A DNA stretch of 64,000 bases from MPNP01 sp963668325 (GTDB taxonomy: Bacteria > Pseudomonadota > Alphaproteobacteria > Rhodobacterales > Rhodobacteraceae), in the NCBI GenBank assembly GCA_963668325.1, contig OY764222.1, forward strand, positions 2,232,001 to 2,296,000. Reading direction: 5' to 3'. Shown here piece by piece: positions 16,360 through 24,890 of the stretch. Each line of letters opens with the position of its first letter. The stretch's first letter is position 1. Below the pieces are notes generated by a model. It made no database searches. It was given only the letters and a program-made list of their open reading frames with translations, and was not told the origin of the DNA. Made by a program: the position numbers and the translations under genes.

Positions 16360-16989
16360 TTATTCCCTGATCAAATCGGGATTCTGAAGAATTTCAAAGG
16401 ATCTTGTAAAACCATCAAGCGAAATACTGTACCCCAGAGGTTGGTCAGAATTATATGCGAACAAGGTCAGAACCATTTCCTGGCCATTTCTCATTTCTTC
16501 TACTTCTGAGCCAAAAAAGGCCATCCTAGCTACACAACCATTCTGCAAACAATAGTTTATTCGGTAATTCCTTTGGGGAAGAATATCGTCGACTTGAAGG
16601 AAAATACCCTGTTCAAGATTTGTTCCCAAGGGGGTTACAAGAATAGCGTTGGCACTAATCAAGGGATTGTCATCAGCAGCCGCAAAGATTTCAATAATAG
16701 CCGATTGTGTTGCACCAGTGTTATCAAAAATTGGCTGAATCATTGCACATTGAGTAACTTTGCTTTCTCGGTCAGTTGTACAGTTTACTACCCAATCGCC
16801 AATTTCCAAAAATTCCGGGACTACAGCCCCTGTAGAAAAATCATCACTATTTTGTGTTGCCTGATCCTCACTTTGCTCAACTTCAGTATTATCTTCGCTC
16901 CCAGATTGGGAATAAGCGGGTACTAACAACATACTCTTTAGAAAGACGGTAAAAAGTACAAACAATAAAGTGCTTTTCAAAAGTTTCAT
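16360..16989 (-). CDS. Invasion-associated locus B (IalB) family protein
   Basis: IalB-family proteins are small secreted proteins, common in alphaproteobacteria and first studied in Bartonella. The molecular role in free-living species is not established. The 209-residue protein has a signal peptide (hydrophobic residues 5-24, cleavage near AYS-Q). An acidic low-complexity linker of about 25 residues follows, then the IalB domain: GDWVVNCTTDRESKVTQCAM, LVTPLGTNLEQGIFLQVD, YCLQNGCVARMAF and SISLDGFTRSFEIL. The four Cys residues of the family are present. It is convergent with the ketosynthase gene and transcribed alone, with a clear AGGA site ahead of the ATG. Confidence 0.88.
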   Translation of the reverse strand: MKLLKSTLLFVLFTVFLKSMLLVPAYSQSGSEDNTEVEQSEDQATQNSDDFSTGAVVPEFLEIGDWVVNCTTDRESKVTQCAMIQPIFDNTGATQSAIIEIFAAADDNPLISANAILVTPLGTNLEQGIFLQVDDILPQRNYRINYCLQNGCVARMAFFGSEVEEMRNGQEMVLTLFAYNSDQPLGYSISLDGFTRSFEILQNPDLIRE

Positions 16990-17145
16990 ATTTCTTTCCT
17001 GGAGATTTGTAGTTCTTTAACAATTTTGATTTATGGGCTGATGCCCTCTGCATGATTTCACTTAGTTTATAATTAAATCAATTCCAATATCATAAAATAA
17101 GATTTACTGCCAATTCCTGGAATGCTTGGTTTCATGTTTGCTTGA

Positions 17146-18468
17146 TTACTGATCGGTGGTATCAGCTAACCTTTGAATACGAATTTGGGTAATTCTGTTT
17201 CTAATTCGTTCTACAATCTCAATCTTGTAACCAAACAAAGAGAAATCCTCACCTTTGACAGGAATATACTTTATTTCATTTATGACTAAGCCAGCGAGGG
17301 TAACGGCCAAGTCATCCGGAAGATCCAAATTCAACATCTTATTAAGTTCTCTAACTGGCAACGAACCGTCAACCAGGAACACACCTTGACCTTCTTCCCT
17401 TATAGGTTCTGATTGTTCCTGATCATATTCATCTTCGATTTCACCAACAATTTCTTCAATTATATCTTCCAGAGTAACAAGTCCTTGGAGGGCGCCATAT
17501 TCATCAACGACCAAGGCGAAATGGGTCCTTTTTTCCAAAAACTCCCTCATTAATACACCCAAGGGAGTGGTTTCTATTACAAAATACGGCTCTTTCAGGT
17601 TTGAATACCAAAACTTTCCTGGTGATAAAACTGAGTCAATATTTTCATTTTGTCCCCAGTAATTACGATAAAGGTCCTTTACATGAGCAATTTTGATTAT
17701 GTTCTCTGTTTCATCCTTATAAACTGGTAAACGTGAATGAGGAGTTGTCATGCAATGGGCCAGTATTTTTTCAATTGGGTCATTGGCATTTAACATTTCG
17801 ACCTCGGACCGATGTCTCATCACATCCTCAGCAGTAAGGTTAGAGAGATCCATTGCTCCAAGAACCCTTCTTTGATCTTCTTTATCGAACATACCTGTCG
17901 GTATCTCAAGTTCAATCCGACCAATTATCTCATCCTGCACATCTTCAAGACTTTCTGGTTTGAGTTGTAGAAGACCAAGAATTCGAAGGAAAAAAGTAAC
18001 AAAAGATTTGATGACCACCACAATTGGCGTAAAAATGAAAATAAAGGGTGACATAAATCGGGATGCCTTTTGAGAGGCTTCCTCAGGTCGAGCGATGGAA
18101 TAGGTTTTTGGAAGAACTTCAGCAAAAATCAGGATCACTGTTGTCATTACAATGGTAGTTATCAAAACCCCTGAATCATCAAATAGTAAAGTAAACAAAT
18201 TAGTTGCCAAGGCAGTTGCTAAAATATTGACCAGGTTGTTTCCTACCAACACACTGCTGATCAAAGTTTCTCTATCATCAGTAATATCCAAAGCCTTTTG
18301 AGCTCCTTTGTTACCCTTTTCAGCCTGGGTTTTTAACTTCCCCCTGGAAGCTGATGTCAGTGCTGTTTCTGATCCTGAAAACAAACCGGAAAGAATAATG
18401 AGAACAATTATTGCTCCCACATTAAGCCAAATAAATGCCTGGAGATCAATAGTGGTATGGGAAAGCAT
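17146..18468 (-). CDS. CNNM/CorC-family membrane protein (DUF21-CBS-CorC_HlyC)
   Basis: CorC/CNNM proteins are inner-membrane proteins tied to magnesium or cobalt efflux and historically annotated as hemolysins. The 440-residue protein has an amino-terminal DUF21 membrane domain with about four segments (LNVGAIIVLIILSGLFSGSETAL is the diagnostic start). Paired CBS domains follow at about residues 210-335 (VMRHRSEVEMLNANDPIEK and HFALVVDEYGALQGLVTLEDIIEEIVGEI), then a carboxy-terminal CorC_HlyC domain. It lies 65 bases after xerD on the same strand, as in many alphaproteobacteria. The likely operon is the small membrane protein, the 504-residue protein, xerD and this gene. Confidence 0.92.
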   Translation of the reverse strand: MLSHTTIDLQAFIWLNVGAIIVLIILSGLFSGSETALTSASRGKLKTQAEKGNKGAQKALDITDDRETLISSVLVGNNLVNILATALATNLFTLLFDDSGVLITTIVMTTVILIFAEVLPKTYSIARPEEASQKASRFMSPFIFIFTPIVVVIKSFVTFFLRILGLLQLKPESLEDVQDEIIGRIELEIPTGMFDKEDQRRVLGAMDLSNLTAEDVMRHRSEVEMLNANDPIEKILAHCMTTPHSRLPVYKDETENIIKIAHVKDLYRNYWGQNENIDSVLSPGKFWYSNLKEPYFVIETTPLGVLMREFLEKRTHFALVVDEYGALQGLVTLEDIIEEIVGEIEDEYDQEQSEPIREEGQGVFLVDGSLPVRELNKMLNLDLPDDLAVTLAGLVINEIKYIPVKGEDFSLFGYKIEIVERIRNRITQIRIQRLADTTDQ

Positions 18469-18533
18469 CTAGACCTGTGTCAATAAAAAGGTTTCTGGGA
18501 TATGAAAAAAAATATCTATAAAAAAGAATCGGT

Positions 18534-19502
18534 TTAGTTGTGGCTTTGTGGCCTATCAGGAGTTTTTGAATCTTTGGAAAGAGGGTGTTTGGTAAGCACG
18601 GTATTCCTTAGGTTTTCATCCACAACATGGGTATAAATTTCAGTAGTACCAATCCCTTCATGGCCCAGTAACTCCTGGATTACTTTTAAATCTGCACCAT
18701 GGGTTAAAAGATGTGTGGCAAAAGTATGCCTTAAAGTATGTGGCGAAACCTTTTCAGGTGGAACTCCAGCTGAACGAGCCAAATCCTTCATAAGGTTAAA
18801 CACACTCACTCTGGATAGGTGAGCATTACCCTTAGGAGAGGGAAAAAGAAATGAAGATTTTTGAAGTTTCTTCTTTTGTTTTTGATTTTCCTTGTGGTTT
18901 CTTTCTTTAAGCCACTTATTCAGGGCATTCTTTGCTTGCTGCGAAAGAGGAACGATTCTCTCCTTGGACCCCTTGCCCTGTATCATAAGAAAGTCAGGAT
19001 TACCCCTTATAATAGTTAATGGTAGTCCTATCAATTCTGAAACTCTCATTCCTGACGCATACAATAGTTCCACTATGCAAAGGTTTCTGGCTTTGTCATA
19101 ATCATTCCGACCATGCGATTTTGAGACTTCCAATATCTTAGTAACCTCTTGTTCAGTTAGGTTTTTGGGAAGTAATGGAGGCCTTTTGGGATTCTTCAAT
19201 TTTTGCCCCGGAATATCCGGTCTAATCCCCTCATCATGTAAAAAGATAAAGAATTGCTTTATGGCAGACAATTTTCGTGCTTGGGTAGCATTGGAAAATT
19301 TCTTTCTTGCAAGCCCATTTAAATAATTGACGATATCGTCGGTATCGACGGTTTCAAATTCCTTTTTTGCTTTAGTCAGATATTTCGAAAAAGCCCCTAG
19401 ATCCCTTGAATAGGCCATGGAGGTGTTTATTGAAATAGATCGCTCTGCTCTCAGCATTTCGATAAAGTTAATAATGAGTTCATCACCGAGTGTATTTTTC
19501 AT
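18534..19502 (-). CDS. xerD: Tyrosine recombinase XerD
   Basis: XerD acts with XerC at dif to resolve chromosome dimers. The 322-residue protein has the SAM-like amino-terminal DNA-binding domain (INFIEMLRAERSISINTSMAYSRDL read in two parts) and the catalytic domain. All active residues are visible: Arg in ASGMRVSEL, Lys in GKGSKERIVPL, His-x-x-Arg in HTLRHTFATHLL, His in LGHEGIGTTEIYTH, and the nucleophilic Tyr in the same motif. I place the start at the ATG at 19502, because the open frame further upstream lies inside the preceding gene; the two genes overlap by 20 bases. It is chromosomal and not next to phage genes. The XerD rather than XerC call rests on context with the 504-residue gene and CorC. 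Confidence 0.9.
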   Translation of the reverse strand: MKNTLGDELIINFIEMLRAERSISINTSMAYSRDLGAFSKYLTKAKKEFETVDTDDIVNYLNGLARKKFSNATQARKLSAIKQFFIFLHDEGIRPDIPGQKLKNPKRPPLLPKNLTEQEVTKILEVSKSHGRNDYDKARNLCIVELLYASGMRVSELIGLPLTIIRGNPDFLMIQGKGSKERIVPLSQQAKNALNKWLKERNHKENQKQKKKLQKSSFLFPSPKGNAHLSRVSVFNLMKDLARSAGVPPEKVSPHTLRHTFATHLLTHGADLKVIQELLGHEGIGTTEIYTHVVDENLRNTVLTKHPLSKDSKTPDRPQSHN

Positions 19503-20997
19503 TTTCAATAACCAAAATCTGAATAGCAATTTCTCTAGCCATTTGCTGGAGACCAAGAGAGGTTAATCCTGCAAGTGCCCGCCTGATTTCATTTGGGCTG
19601 GTTTGTTTTACATCCTGCAGTATGGTTAAAATATCCAGCACAACTTCACCAAATTTACCTTGTTTAGCCATTTTGCTTAATTCATCCTCAGGGGTAAGTT
19701 CAGTCAAACCTGAAATGATCCCTTGCTGTAAAGGAGTGGAGGGTGTGGCGTTTTCAAGGTTTCCGGTTCGCAGCGAATATATAAAGTTCTCTTCTCGGTT
19801 GGAGGGAGACATTAACTCCATTTCCTCCAAAGGAAATGAGTACAAGATTGCCGAGAAATAGTGATTGGGTGAAATTCGTCCAAATTCAACAATATGCGGC
19901 AATATTCTGGGAAGGTAGTATTCGGTAAAATTGACACTCAATCCTTTAGACTCCATCAATGAATAACCAAGCAAGAATAATTCCTTGATCTCAATGGTAT
20001 TTTGTGCGGATATTGCATCCTCCAAGGCTTGAACAACCCTAACTCTTTCCCAAACACCATCTGTTGAGGGTGGTTTTGAATCCGTATATCCAACCAATAA
20101 TGTTTCAAAGGGAAGGGAATTCGAGCGAACCAGTTTTTCGAGGGATTCTATTCTTGTTTTCCATTCCGGGCTGGAGTCCTTTAGGTGAAAAGCCAGTGAA
20201 GGTTTGATATCCTGATGGTAATTATAAAAGCCACTATCCTTCAGCATTCTGAAGAGTAGGGGGGTAAGTTGGACAAATTCCTGATTCGCTATACTAAGAG
20301 CCAGTTCAGGGAATAGGAAAATAGTAACAATTTGTTCTTCCTGAGAAGTAAAGTCCCCGATGGTTTTAGCGGCTTCAAATACCAATTCAGCGTTTTTCCA
20401 TTCTCCTAACCTGACATAGCAATAGATTTGGTGTGTATACGAAGGTGCGTCTATAGTCTTGGTTCTGATACCTGAGCAAGGGATATGTTCAGTGTTGGTC
20501 AATAAGGCGATATCAAACCTACGTGCATCTAATTCCTTACCCTTACCACCTGACCTATCCATCAATTCATTGGCCTGTTCAAGTGCACCAAACTCGATTA
20601 GTTTATCAACCCTCGTCAAAAACAATTTACCTTCACCTTTCGAATTCCAGGGAGGTTTGGCTTCTGCCAGCAATATGAAATAAAATAATTTCAAGGCTGC
20701 GGGAACCAAGTTGGTTTCGATGTTGGCTATTTTACTGCGAATTGTCTCTATTTGTGAGCCAGCCCAGAGATCAATTGGAAACCCTGAAACACCACTTGGT
20801 ATGAGCCCAACAGCATCAATATTAATATCTAAAAGTGGTTCTGATTTGATCTCAAATAGGATTTCCTGGTCAATAGGGGTTTCCAGGCTTAAATTCCCCC
20901 TATTTGGGGAGATAAGATCTTCTTCCTGAGCGACAAGATTAGTTTCAGCTAGGAAAAAAAAGGGAATCAGAAAGGAAAAACGGTATTTAGTCAACAT
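19483..20997 (-). CDS. Secreted helical-repeat protein of unknown function
   Basis: This 504-residue protein has a signal peptide (hydrophobic residues 8-21, cleavage near LVA-Q) followed by a region of paired helices resembling tetratricopeptide repeats (for example LIEFGALEQANELMDRSG and CYVRLGEWKNAELVFEAA). I recognise the position as that of a poorly characterised alphaproteobacterial protein found between a tiny membrane protein and xerD. Some genomes label it an antifreeze glycopeptide polyprotein, a name that describes composition and not function. Its start overlaps the small upstream gene by 11 bases and its end overlaps xerD by 20, so translation of the three is probably coupled. 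A periplasmic location is inferred; no enzymatic motif is visible. Confidence 0.72.
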   Translation of the reverse strand: MLTKYRFSFLIPFFFLAETNLVAQEEDLISPNRGNLSLETPIDQEILFEIKSEPLLDINIDAVGLIPSGVSGFPIDLWAGSQIETIRSKIANIETNLVPAALKLFYFILLAEAKPPWNSKGEGKLFLTRVDKLIEFGALEQANELMDRSGGKGKELDARRFDIALLTNTEHIPCSGIRTKTIDAPSYTHQIYCYVRLGEWKNAELVFEAAKTIGDFTSQEEQIVTIFLFPELALSIANQEFVQLTPLLFRMLKDSGFYNYHQDIKPSLAFHLKDSSPEWKTRIESLEKLVRSNSLPFETLLVGYTDSKPPSTDGVWERVRVVQALEDAISAQNTIEIKELFLLGYSLMESKGLSVNFTEYYLPRILPHIVEFGRISPNHYFSAILYSFPLEEMELMSPSNREENFIYSLRTGNLENATPSTPLQQGIISGLTELTPEDELSKMAKQGKFGEVVLDILTILQDVKQTSPNEIRRALAGLTSLGLQQMAREIAIQILVIENEKYTR

Positions 20998-21124
20998 TTA
21001 CTTCGATGGGTACAACTAGGCTTCCCTCTGGCGGGTTTATATTGCCTAGGTAAGAATACCCAATTAATCCTCCCAAAAGTAGAAGTAAAATAAGTAATAA
21101 TATTAAAATCAGCCGTCTAAACAA
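20987..21124 (-). CDS. 45-residue single-pass membrane protein
   Basis: This short open frame on the minus strand starts at TTG 21124, with an AGGA ribosome site nine bases upstream; an alternative TTG at 21133 would leave no spacing. The product begins FRRL, continues with an almost pure Ile/Leu membrane helix ending in GGLIGYSYLGNI, and finishes with a short periplasmic tail NPPEGSLVVPIEVNVD. Its stop overlaps the start of the 504-residue secreted protein by 11 bases, which strongly supports translation. Small proteins of this shape (basic start, one helix, YLG motif, acidic tail) are seen in front of the same gene in other alphaproteobacteria. The function is unknown; an accessory or anchoring role for the secreted partner is a guess. 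Confidence 0.68.
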   Translation of the reverse strand: MFRRLILILLLILLLLLGGLIGYSYLGNINPPEGSLVVPIEVNVD

Positions 21125-21384
21125 TTTTTCCAATCCTTAAGGACTAAAAAGGGTAAATAAGGAAACTACATCGAATTCTAGGAATTAACTATATCATGGA
21201 CTAAATTCAGTTGGAAATTTGGGGTTCAATTTATTACTGTTTAAGTCACCAAATCTGATTGCAAAAGGACTTGTCTTAATAATTTGATTCTCTGCTTCCA
21301 TTATTTATGACCGGATGTGTCACATTAAAATTAGAACTCGGTCAGGGATATTAAATTCTCAAGTTTTTATTTGGAGTTTTATAC

Positions 21385-21930
21385 TTGGAATCACAAGGGT
21401 TAAGCAAGCCAGTTGTATTGATTGGAATGATGGGAACAGGAAAATCCTTTCTTGGGGCACGTTTGGCACGGGCCTTTAATGTTTCATTTGTTGATACAGA
21501 TGCAGTAATTGAGAAAACTCAATCAAGTTCAATTGCTGAGATTTTTTCCATACAAGGAGAAAATTATTTTCGGGATCTTGAATTTCAAACGATTAAGTCC
21601 TCTCTGGAGCAAAAGAATAGTGTTATAGCTGTGGGTGGGGGAGCTTATACTTTTCGGAGAAACCAAGAAATAATTGATACAATTGGTATCTCGGTTTGGC
21701 TAGAAGCCAGTGCTGAAATCCTCTGGCAAAGAGTCAAGGGAAATGACAAGAGACCATTATTGAAGCAGGCCAATTCTTTGTTAAAATTACGGGAATTACT
21801 TGAAATTCGAGAGAAAGATTATGCCCGAGCACAGCTAAGATTTAGGACTGACGCTGAGCTTTCAATTAATAACCTTGTTTTGATGATGAAGGATCAGATT
21901 TCTGAACATCAATTACGAAATGAACAATAA
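21385..21930 (+). CDS. aroK: Shikimate kinase
   Basis: AroK phosphorylates shikimate with ATP in chorismate synthesis. The 181-residue protein has the Walker A loop GMMGTGKSFLG, the shikimate-binding FVDTDAVIE and FRDLEFQTIK region, the VAVGGGAY motif and the lid Arg in NDKRPLL. The start is TTG 21385, supported by a GGAG site eight bases upstream; the only nearby ATG would delete part of the Walker loop. It overlaps aroB by 11 bases, the standard aroK-aroB pair, and is divergent from the xerD operon. Confidence 0.96.
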   Translation: MESQGLSKPVVLIGMMGTGKSFLGARLARAFNVSFVDTDAVIEKTQSSSIAEIFSIQGENYFRDLEFQTIKSSLEQKNSVIAVGGGAYTFRRNQEIIDTIGISVWLEASAEILWQRVKGNDKRPLLKQANSLLKLRELLEIREKDYARAQLRFRTDAELSINNLVLMMKDQISEHQLRNEQ

Positions 21931-23056
21931 AAGAAAATCGAAAGAAACTGATTGCCATACGGTTGCAGTTGATCTTGGTGAAAGATCATACAACATTGTG
22001 ATTGGGTATAATCTACTGGATAGGGCAGGTGAATTAATTGCCCCCCTATTGCCTCGTTCCAAGACTGTGATAGTTACTGATCAAAAATTATATGACAGTC
22101 ATTTTCATCGACTAAGGGATAGTCTTGAACTACAAAAAGTTGACTGTGGAGTTATTGTACTGGACCAGGGAGAGGGAACAAAATCCTGGCACCACCTCGA
22201 ATTCCTTGTTGAAAAACTCATTGAAGAAAAAATTGAGCGAAATGACCCTGTAATTGCCTTTGGTGGTGGAGTCATTGGAGATCTAACTGGCTTTGCTGCG
22301 TCAATTTTACGAAGAGGTGTCCCTTATATTCAAATCCCAACTACCTTGCTTGCACAGGTTGACAGTTCTGTAGGAGGGAAGACAAGTATAAATTCACGCC
22401 AGGGAAAAAATTTGGTTGGGGCTTTCTACCAACCTATCTTGGTAATGTCTGATCTTTCTGTTTTGGAAACACTATCACCAAGGGATTTTAGGGCTGGCTA
22501 TGGGGAAGTCCTGAAATATGGGCTGTTGGCAGACAAGGAATTTTTTGAGTGGTTAGTACACCAGTCGCAATCAATCAAGAAATTGAATCCCGATATCATG
22601 CGCAAGATCGTAGGAAGATCCTGTGAAATCAAAGCTCAAATAGCCTCGCAAGATGAAAAAGAGAAAGAGAAAAGGGCTCTTTTGAATTTGGGCCATACTT
22701 TTGGTCATGCCTTGGAAACTGCCACGGGGTACAGTACTAAACTATTGCATGGAGAAGCCGTTGCGATCGGCTGTAGGTTAGCTTTTGAACTTTCCAAGAG
22801 GGCAGGGTACTGCACTAGTGAAGATGTCACAAGAGTAACTGATCACATGAAAGAAATGGATATGCTGCTATCTTTGGATGCTATCAAGAGTGAACTTCCC
22901 TCGGTAGATGATTTAATTGAAATTATGCACCAGGATAAAAAATCGCAAGGAGGAGTTCTAAAGTTTGTTTTGGTAAAGGGGATTGGACAATCCTTTGTGA
23001 CAAGCAAGGTGGATTTGGGACTAGTTCATGAAGTCCTTGAGGATATACTGACTTAA
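21920..23056 (+). CDS. aroB: 3-Dehydroquinate synthase
   Basis: AroB converts 3-deoxy-D-arabino-heptulosonate 7-phosphate to 3-dehydroquinate, using NAD and zinc. The 378-residue protein contains the NAD site GEGTKSW, AFGGGVIGDLTGFAASILRRG, IPTTLLAQVDSSVGGKTSIN and the zinc ligands Glu in GYGEVLKYG and His in LNLGHTFGHALE and LLHGEAVAIG. It overlaps aroK by 11 bases and is the last core gene before the accessory catabolic block. The 192 bases after it hold no recognisable gene and lead to the convergent monooxygenase. Confidence 0.97.
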   Translation: MNNKRKSKETDCHTVAVDLGERSYNIVIGYNLLDRAGELIAPLLPRSKTVIVTDQKLYDSHFHRLRDSLELQKVDCGVIVLDQGEGTKSWHHLEFLVEKLIEEKIERNDPVIAFGGGVIGDLTGFAASILRRGVPYIQIPTTLLAQVDSSVGGKTSINSRQGKNLVGAFYQPILVMSDLSVLETLSPRDFRAGYGEVLKYGLLADKEFFEWLVHQSQSIKKLNPDIMRKIVGRSCEIKAQIASQDEKEKEKRALLNLGHTFGHALETATGYSTKLLHGEAVAIGCRLAFELSKRAGYCTSEDVTRVTDHMKEMDMLLSLDAIKSELPSVDDLIEIMHQDKKSQGGVLKFVLVKGIGQSFVTSKVDLGLVHEVLEDILT

Positions 23057-23248
23057 TGGGTAATCTTGCACTATTTGTCGGTATCTGCTTTAGAGTAAAG
23101 ATCTGGACGTACCTAGCAAGGAACAACCACCCATCATTATCGCTCGCTACATGATGTCCTACTGAATTCCAACAATTTTAATTTGAAAACGGCTACTCTC
23201 CAAACCTAAAGCAAGGCGCACCTTCCCTTGACTCTACGAAATATCATC

Positions 23249-24886
23249 TCAGTCTGACAATATCCATCGCTTAGCCAGTTGCAAGGCTAGCAAGCGTGAA
23301 AAAAATCTTGCTTGGTAAAGATTACCACCAGTCATCCACAAACCGGATTGAGCGGTTTCGACCCACATATTGCGTTGTTCACCGATCCAGGGACCTGGAT
23401 CCCCTTTGGTTCCAGATCCGTAGCCCCAGCAGGGACCAATACGCTTGGCAGTTTCTGGATCGATCAATGCACCAACCCAGTCGGTCATGTTACCATAGCC
23501 AGTGGCATAGATTACTGTATCAGTCGTGATTTCTTCGCCACTTGTCAAATGAACAGCGTGTCTCGAAAGATGGTTGATACCTTGCCCCGAACGGATTTGG
23601 ATGCTCCCATCCATTACCATCTCTGAACCACCTACATCAATGTAGTAACCAGACGCAGTACGACGATATTTCATACCGAGACCAGTTCCGTCTTCGGCAA
23701 AATCCACTGCAAAACCGGCATCTGTTAAGTGTTGATAAAAGCTCTGACGGTCCTTACGAATGCCATCCCAAATGGCCCGATGCTTAGGTTCTAACAAACG
23801 AAGAGGGATTGAGGCCTGCAAGATATCTGCTCTATCAACTGTGATTCCCTTGGCTAAAGCTTTGACCGAATAAAGCGATCCTAAAATCCGCTCGCAATAA
23901 TCTTGCTGGTTTACAATCAAAGTTGATGAACGTTGGATCATGATCGGATGTGATCCATTCAATGCCAGATCAGAGGCTATATCATGAGCAGAGTTGTTGG
24001 CTCCAACTATAACAACGGGTTTGCCAACAGATTCCTTCCCGCTTTTATAATCACTGGAATGGATCTGAAAACCGGCAAAAGTTTCTTGCCCATCAAATTT
24101 TGGTACCTTTGGAAAGCCTGAGAGTCCAAGTGCAACCACCAAATGGGTAGGCATCAGAATTTGTGTCCCGCCATTCTTGCAAATTTTGGCGTGCCAATTA
24201 CCCCGCATTTCATCATAACGAGCACAAGTTAACTCAGTATTGGTCCAGATGTTGAGCGCGAGCTCTTTAGCATACTCCTCCAACCAATCCCCCATCAAAT
24301 CTTTGGACGTGAAGACTGGCCAATCCTTGGGAAATGGCTTAAAAGGCATGTGGTTGTACCAGACAGGATCATGTAACACGAGACTGTCATAACGCAACCT
24401 CCACTGGTCCCCAACACATGGATATTTGTCGATGATTAGGTAGGGTACACTGAGTTCTTGCAGTTGTGCACCCAAAGCCAGCCCTGCTTGACCACCCCCC
24501 ACGACAAGCACGTATGGTGAAGTCTCTTTTGTGGCTTTATCGCATTTATGCGGTAAATCATTGAGCATTGTAAATAGCGTTGTACAAAGGTCATCTTCGA
24601 CATATACATAACCTCTACCCAGCCCTTCATTGGTTTGAAAGCGAAAGAAACCTTCATTGTCACATGGTTTACCTTCGAAGTGCACCCCCTCAAAACCAGT
24701 TGTTGCCCCATGATTCGAGCCAAATTGCGCGATGGCTTTACGCCCCTCAATGGTTTGTAGACTCCAACTGAAAGGTAGATAATCACGCCAAAAACCACCT
24801 TCATCAAACAACTCTGAGATGCGTGTTCCATCCCCAGTAACAACGATTTTAGCAAAGTCGGATAACCATTCTGCGGCGTGTTTCAT
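23249..24886 (-). CDS. Flavin-containing monooxygenase with NTF2-like N-terminal region
   Basis: This 545-residue protein is a class B flavin monooxygenase-like enzyme. Residues 1-130 resemble an NTF2/SnoaL-type fold (LFDEGGFWRDYLPFSWSLQTIEGR). The FAD site VLVVGGGQAGLALGAQL and EF-type continuation follow. The NADPH Rossmann site is VVIVGANNSAHDIASDL, and the ATGYGNMTDW motif lies near the end. The FAD-GVGDQWR and HDPVWYNHMPF stretches are typical of the YUCCA-like bacterial group. I start at ATG 24886, four bases after the stop of the enolase-family gene, because the frame upstream overlaps that gene. It is the last gene of the minus-strand operon with the transketolase pair and the enolase enzyme. 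The substrate is unknown. Confidence 0.85.
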   Translation of the reverse strand: MKHAAEWLSDFAKIVVTGDGTRISELFDEGGFWRDYLPFSWSLQTIEGRKAIAQFGSNHGATTGFEGVHFEGKPCDNEGFFRFQTNEGLGRGYVYVEDDLCTTLFTMLNDLPHKCDKATKETSPYVLVVGGGQAGLALGAQLQELSVPYLIIDKYPCVGDQWRLRYDSLVLHDPVWYNHMPFKPFPKDWPVFTSKDLMGDWLEEYAKELALNIWTNTELTCARYDEMRGNWHAKICKNGGTQILMPTHLVVALGLSGFPKVPKFDGQETFAGFQIHSSDYKSGKESVGKPVVIVGANNSAHDIASDLALNGSHPIMIQRSSTLIVNQQDYCERILGSLYSVKALAKGITVDRADILQASIPLRLLEPKHRAIWDGIRKDRQSFYQHLTDAGFAVDFAEDGTGLGMKYRRTASGYYIDVGGSEMVMDGSIQIRSGQGINHLSRHAVHLTSGEEITTDTVIYATGYGNMTDWVGALIDPETAKRIGPCWGYGSGTKGDPGPWIGEQRNMWVETAQSGLWMTGGNLYQARFFSRLLALQLAKRWILSD

Positions 24887-24890
24887 GCCA

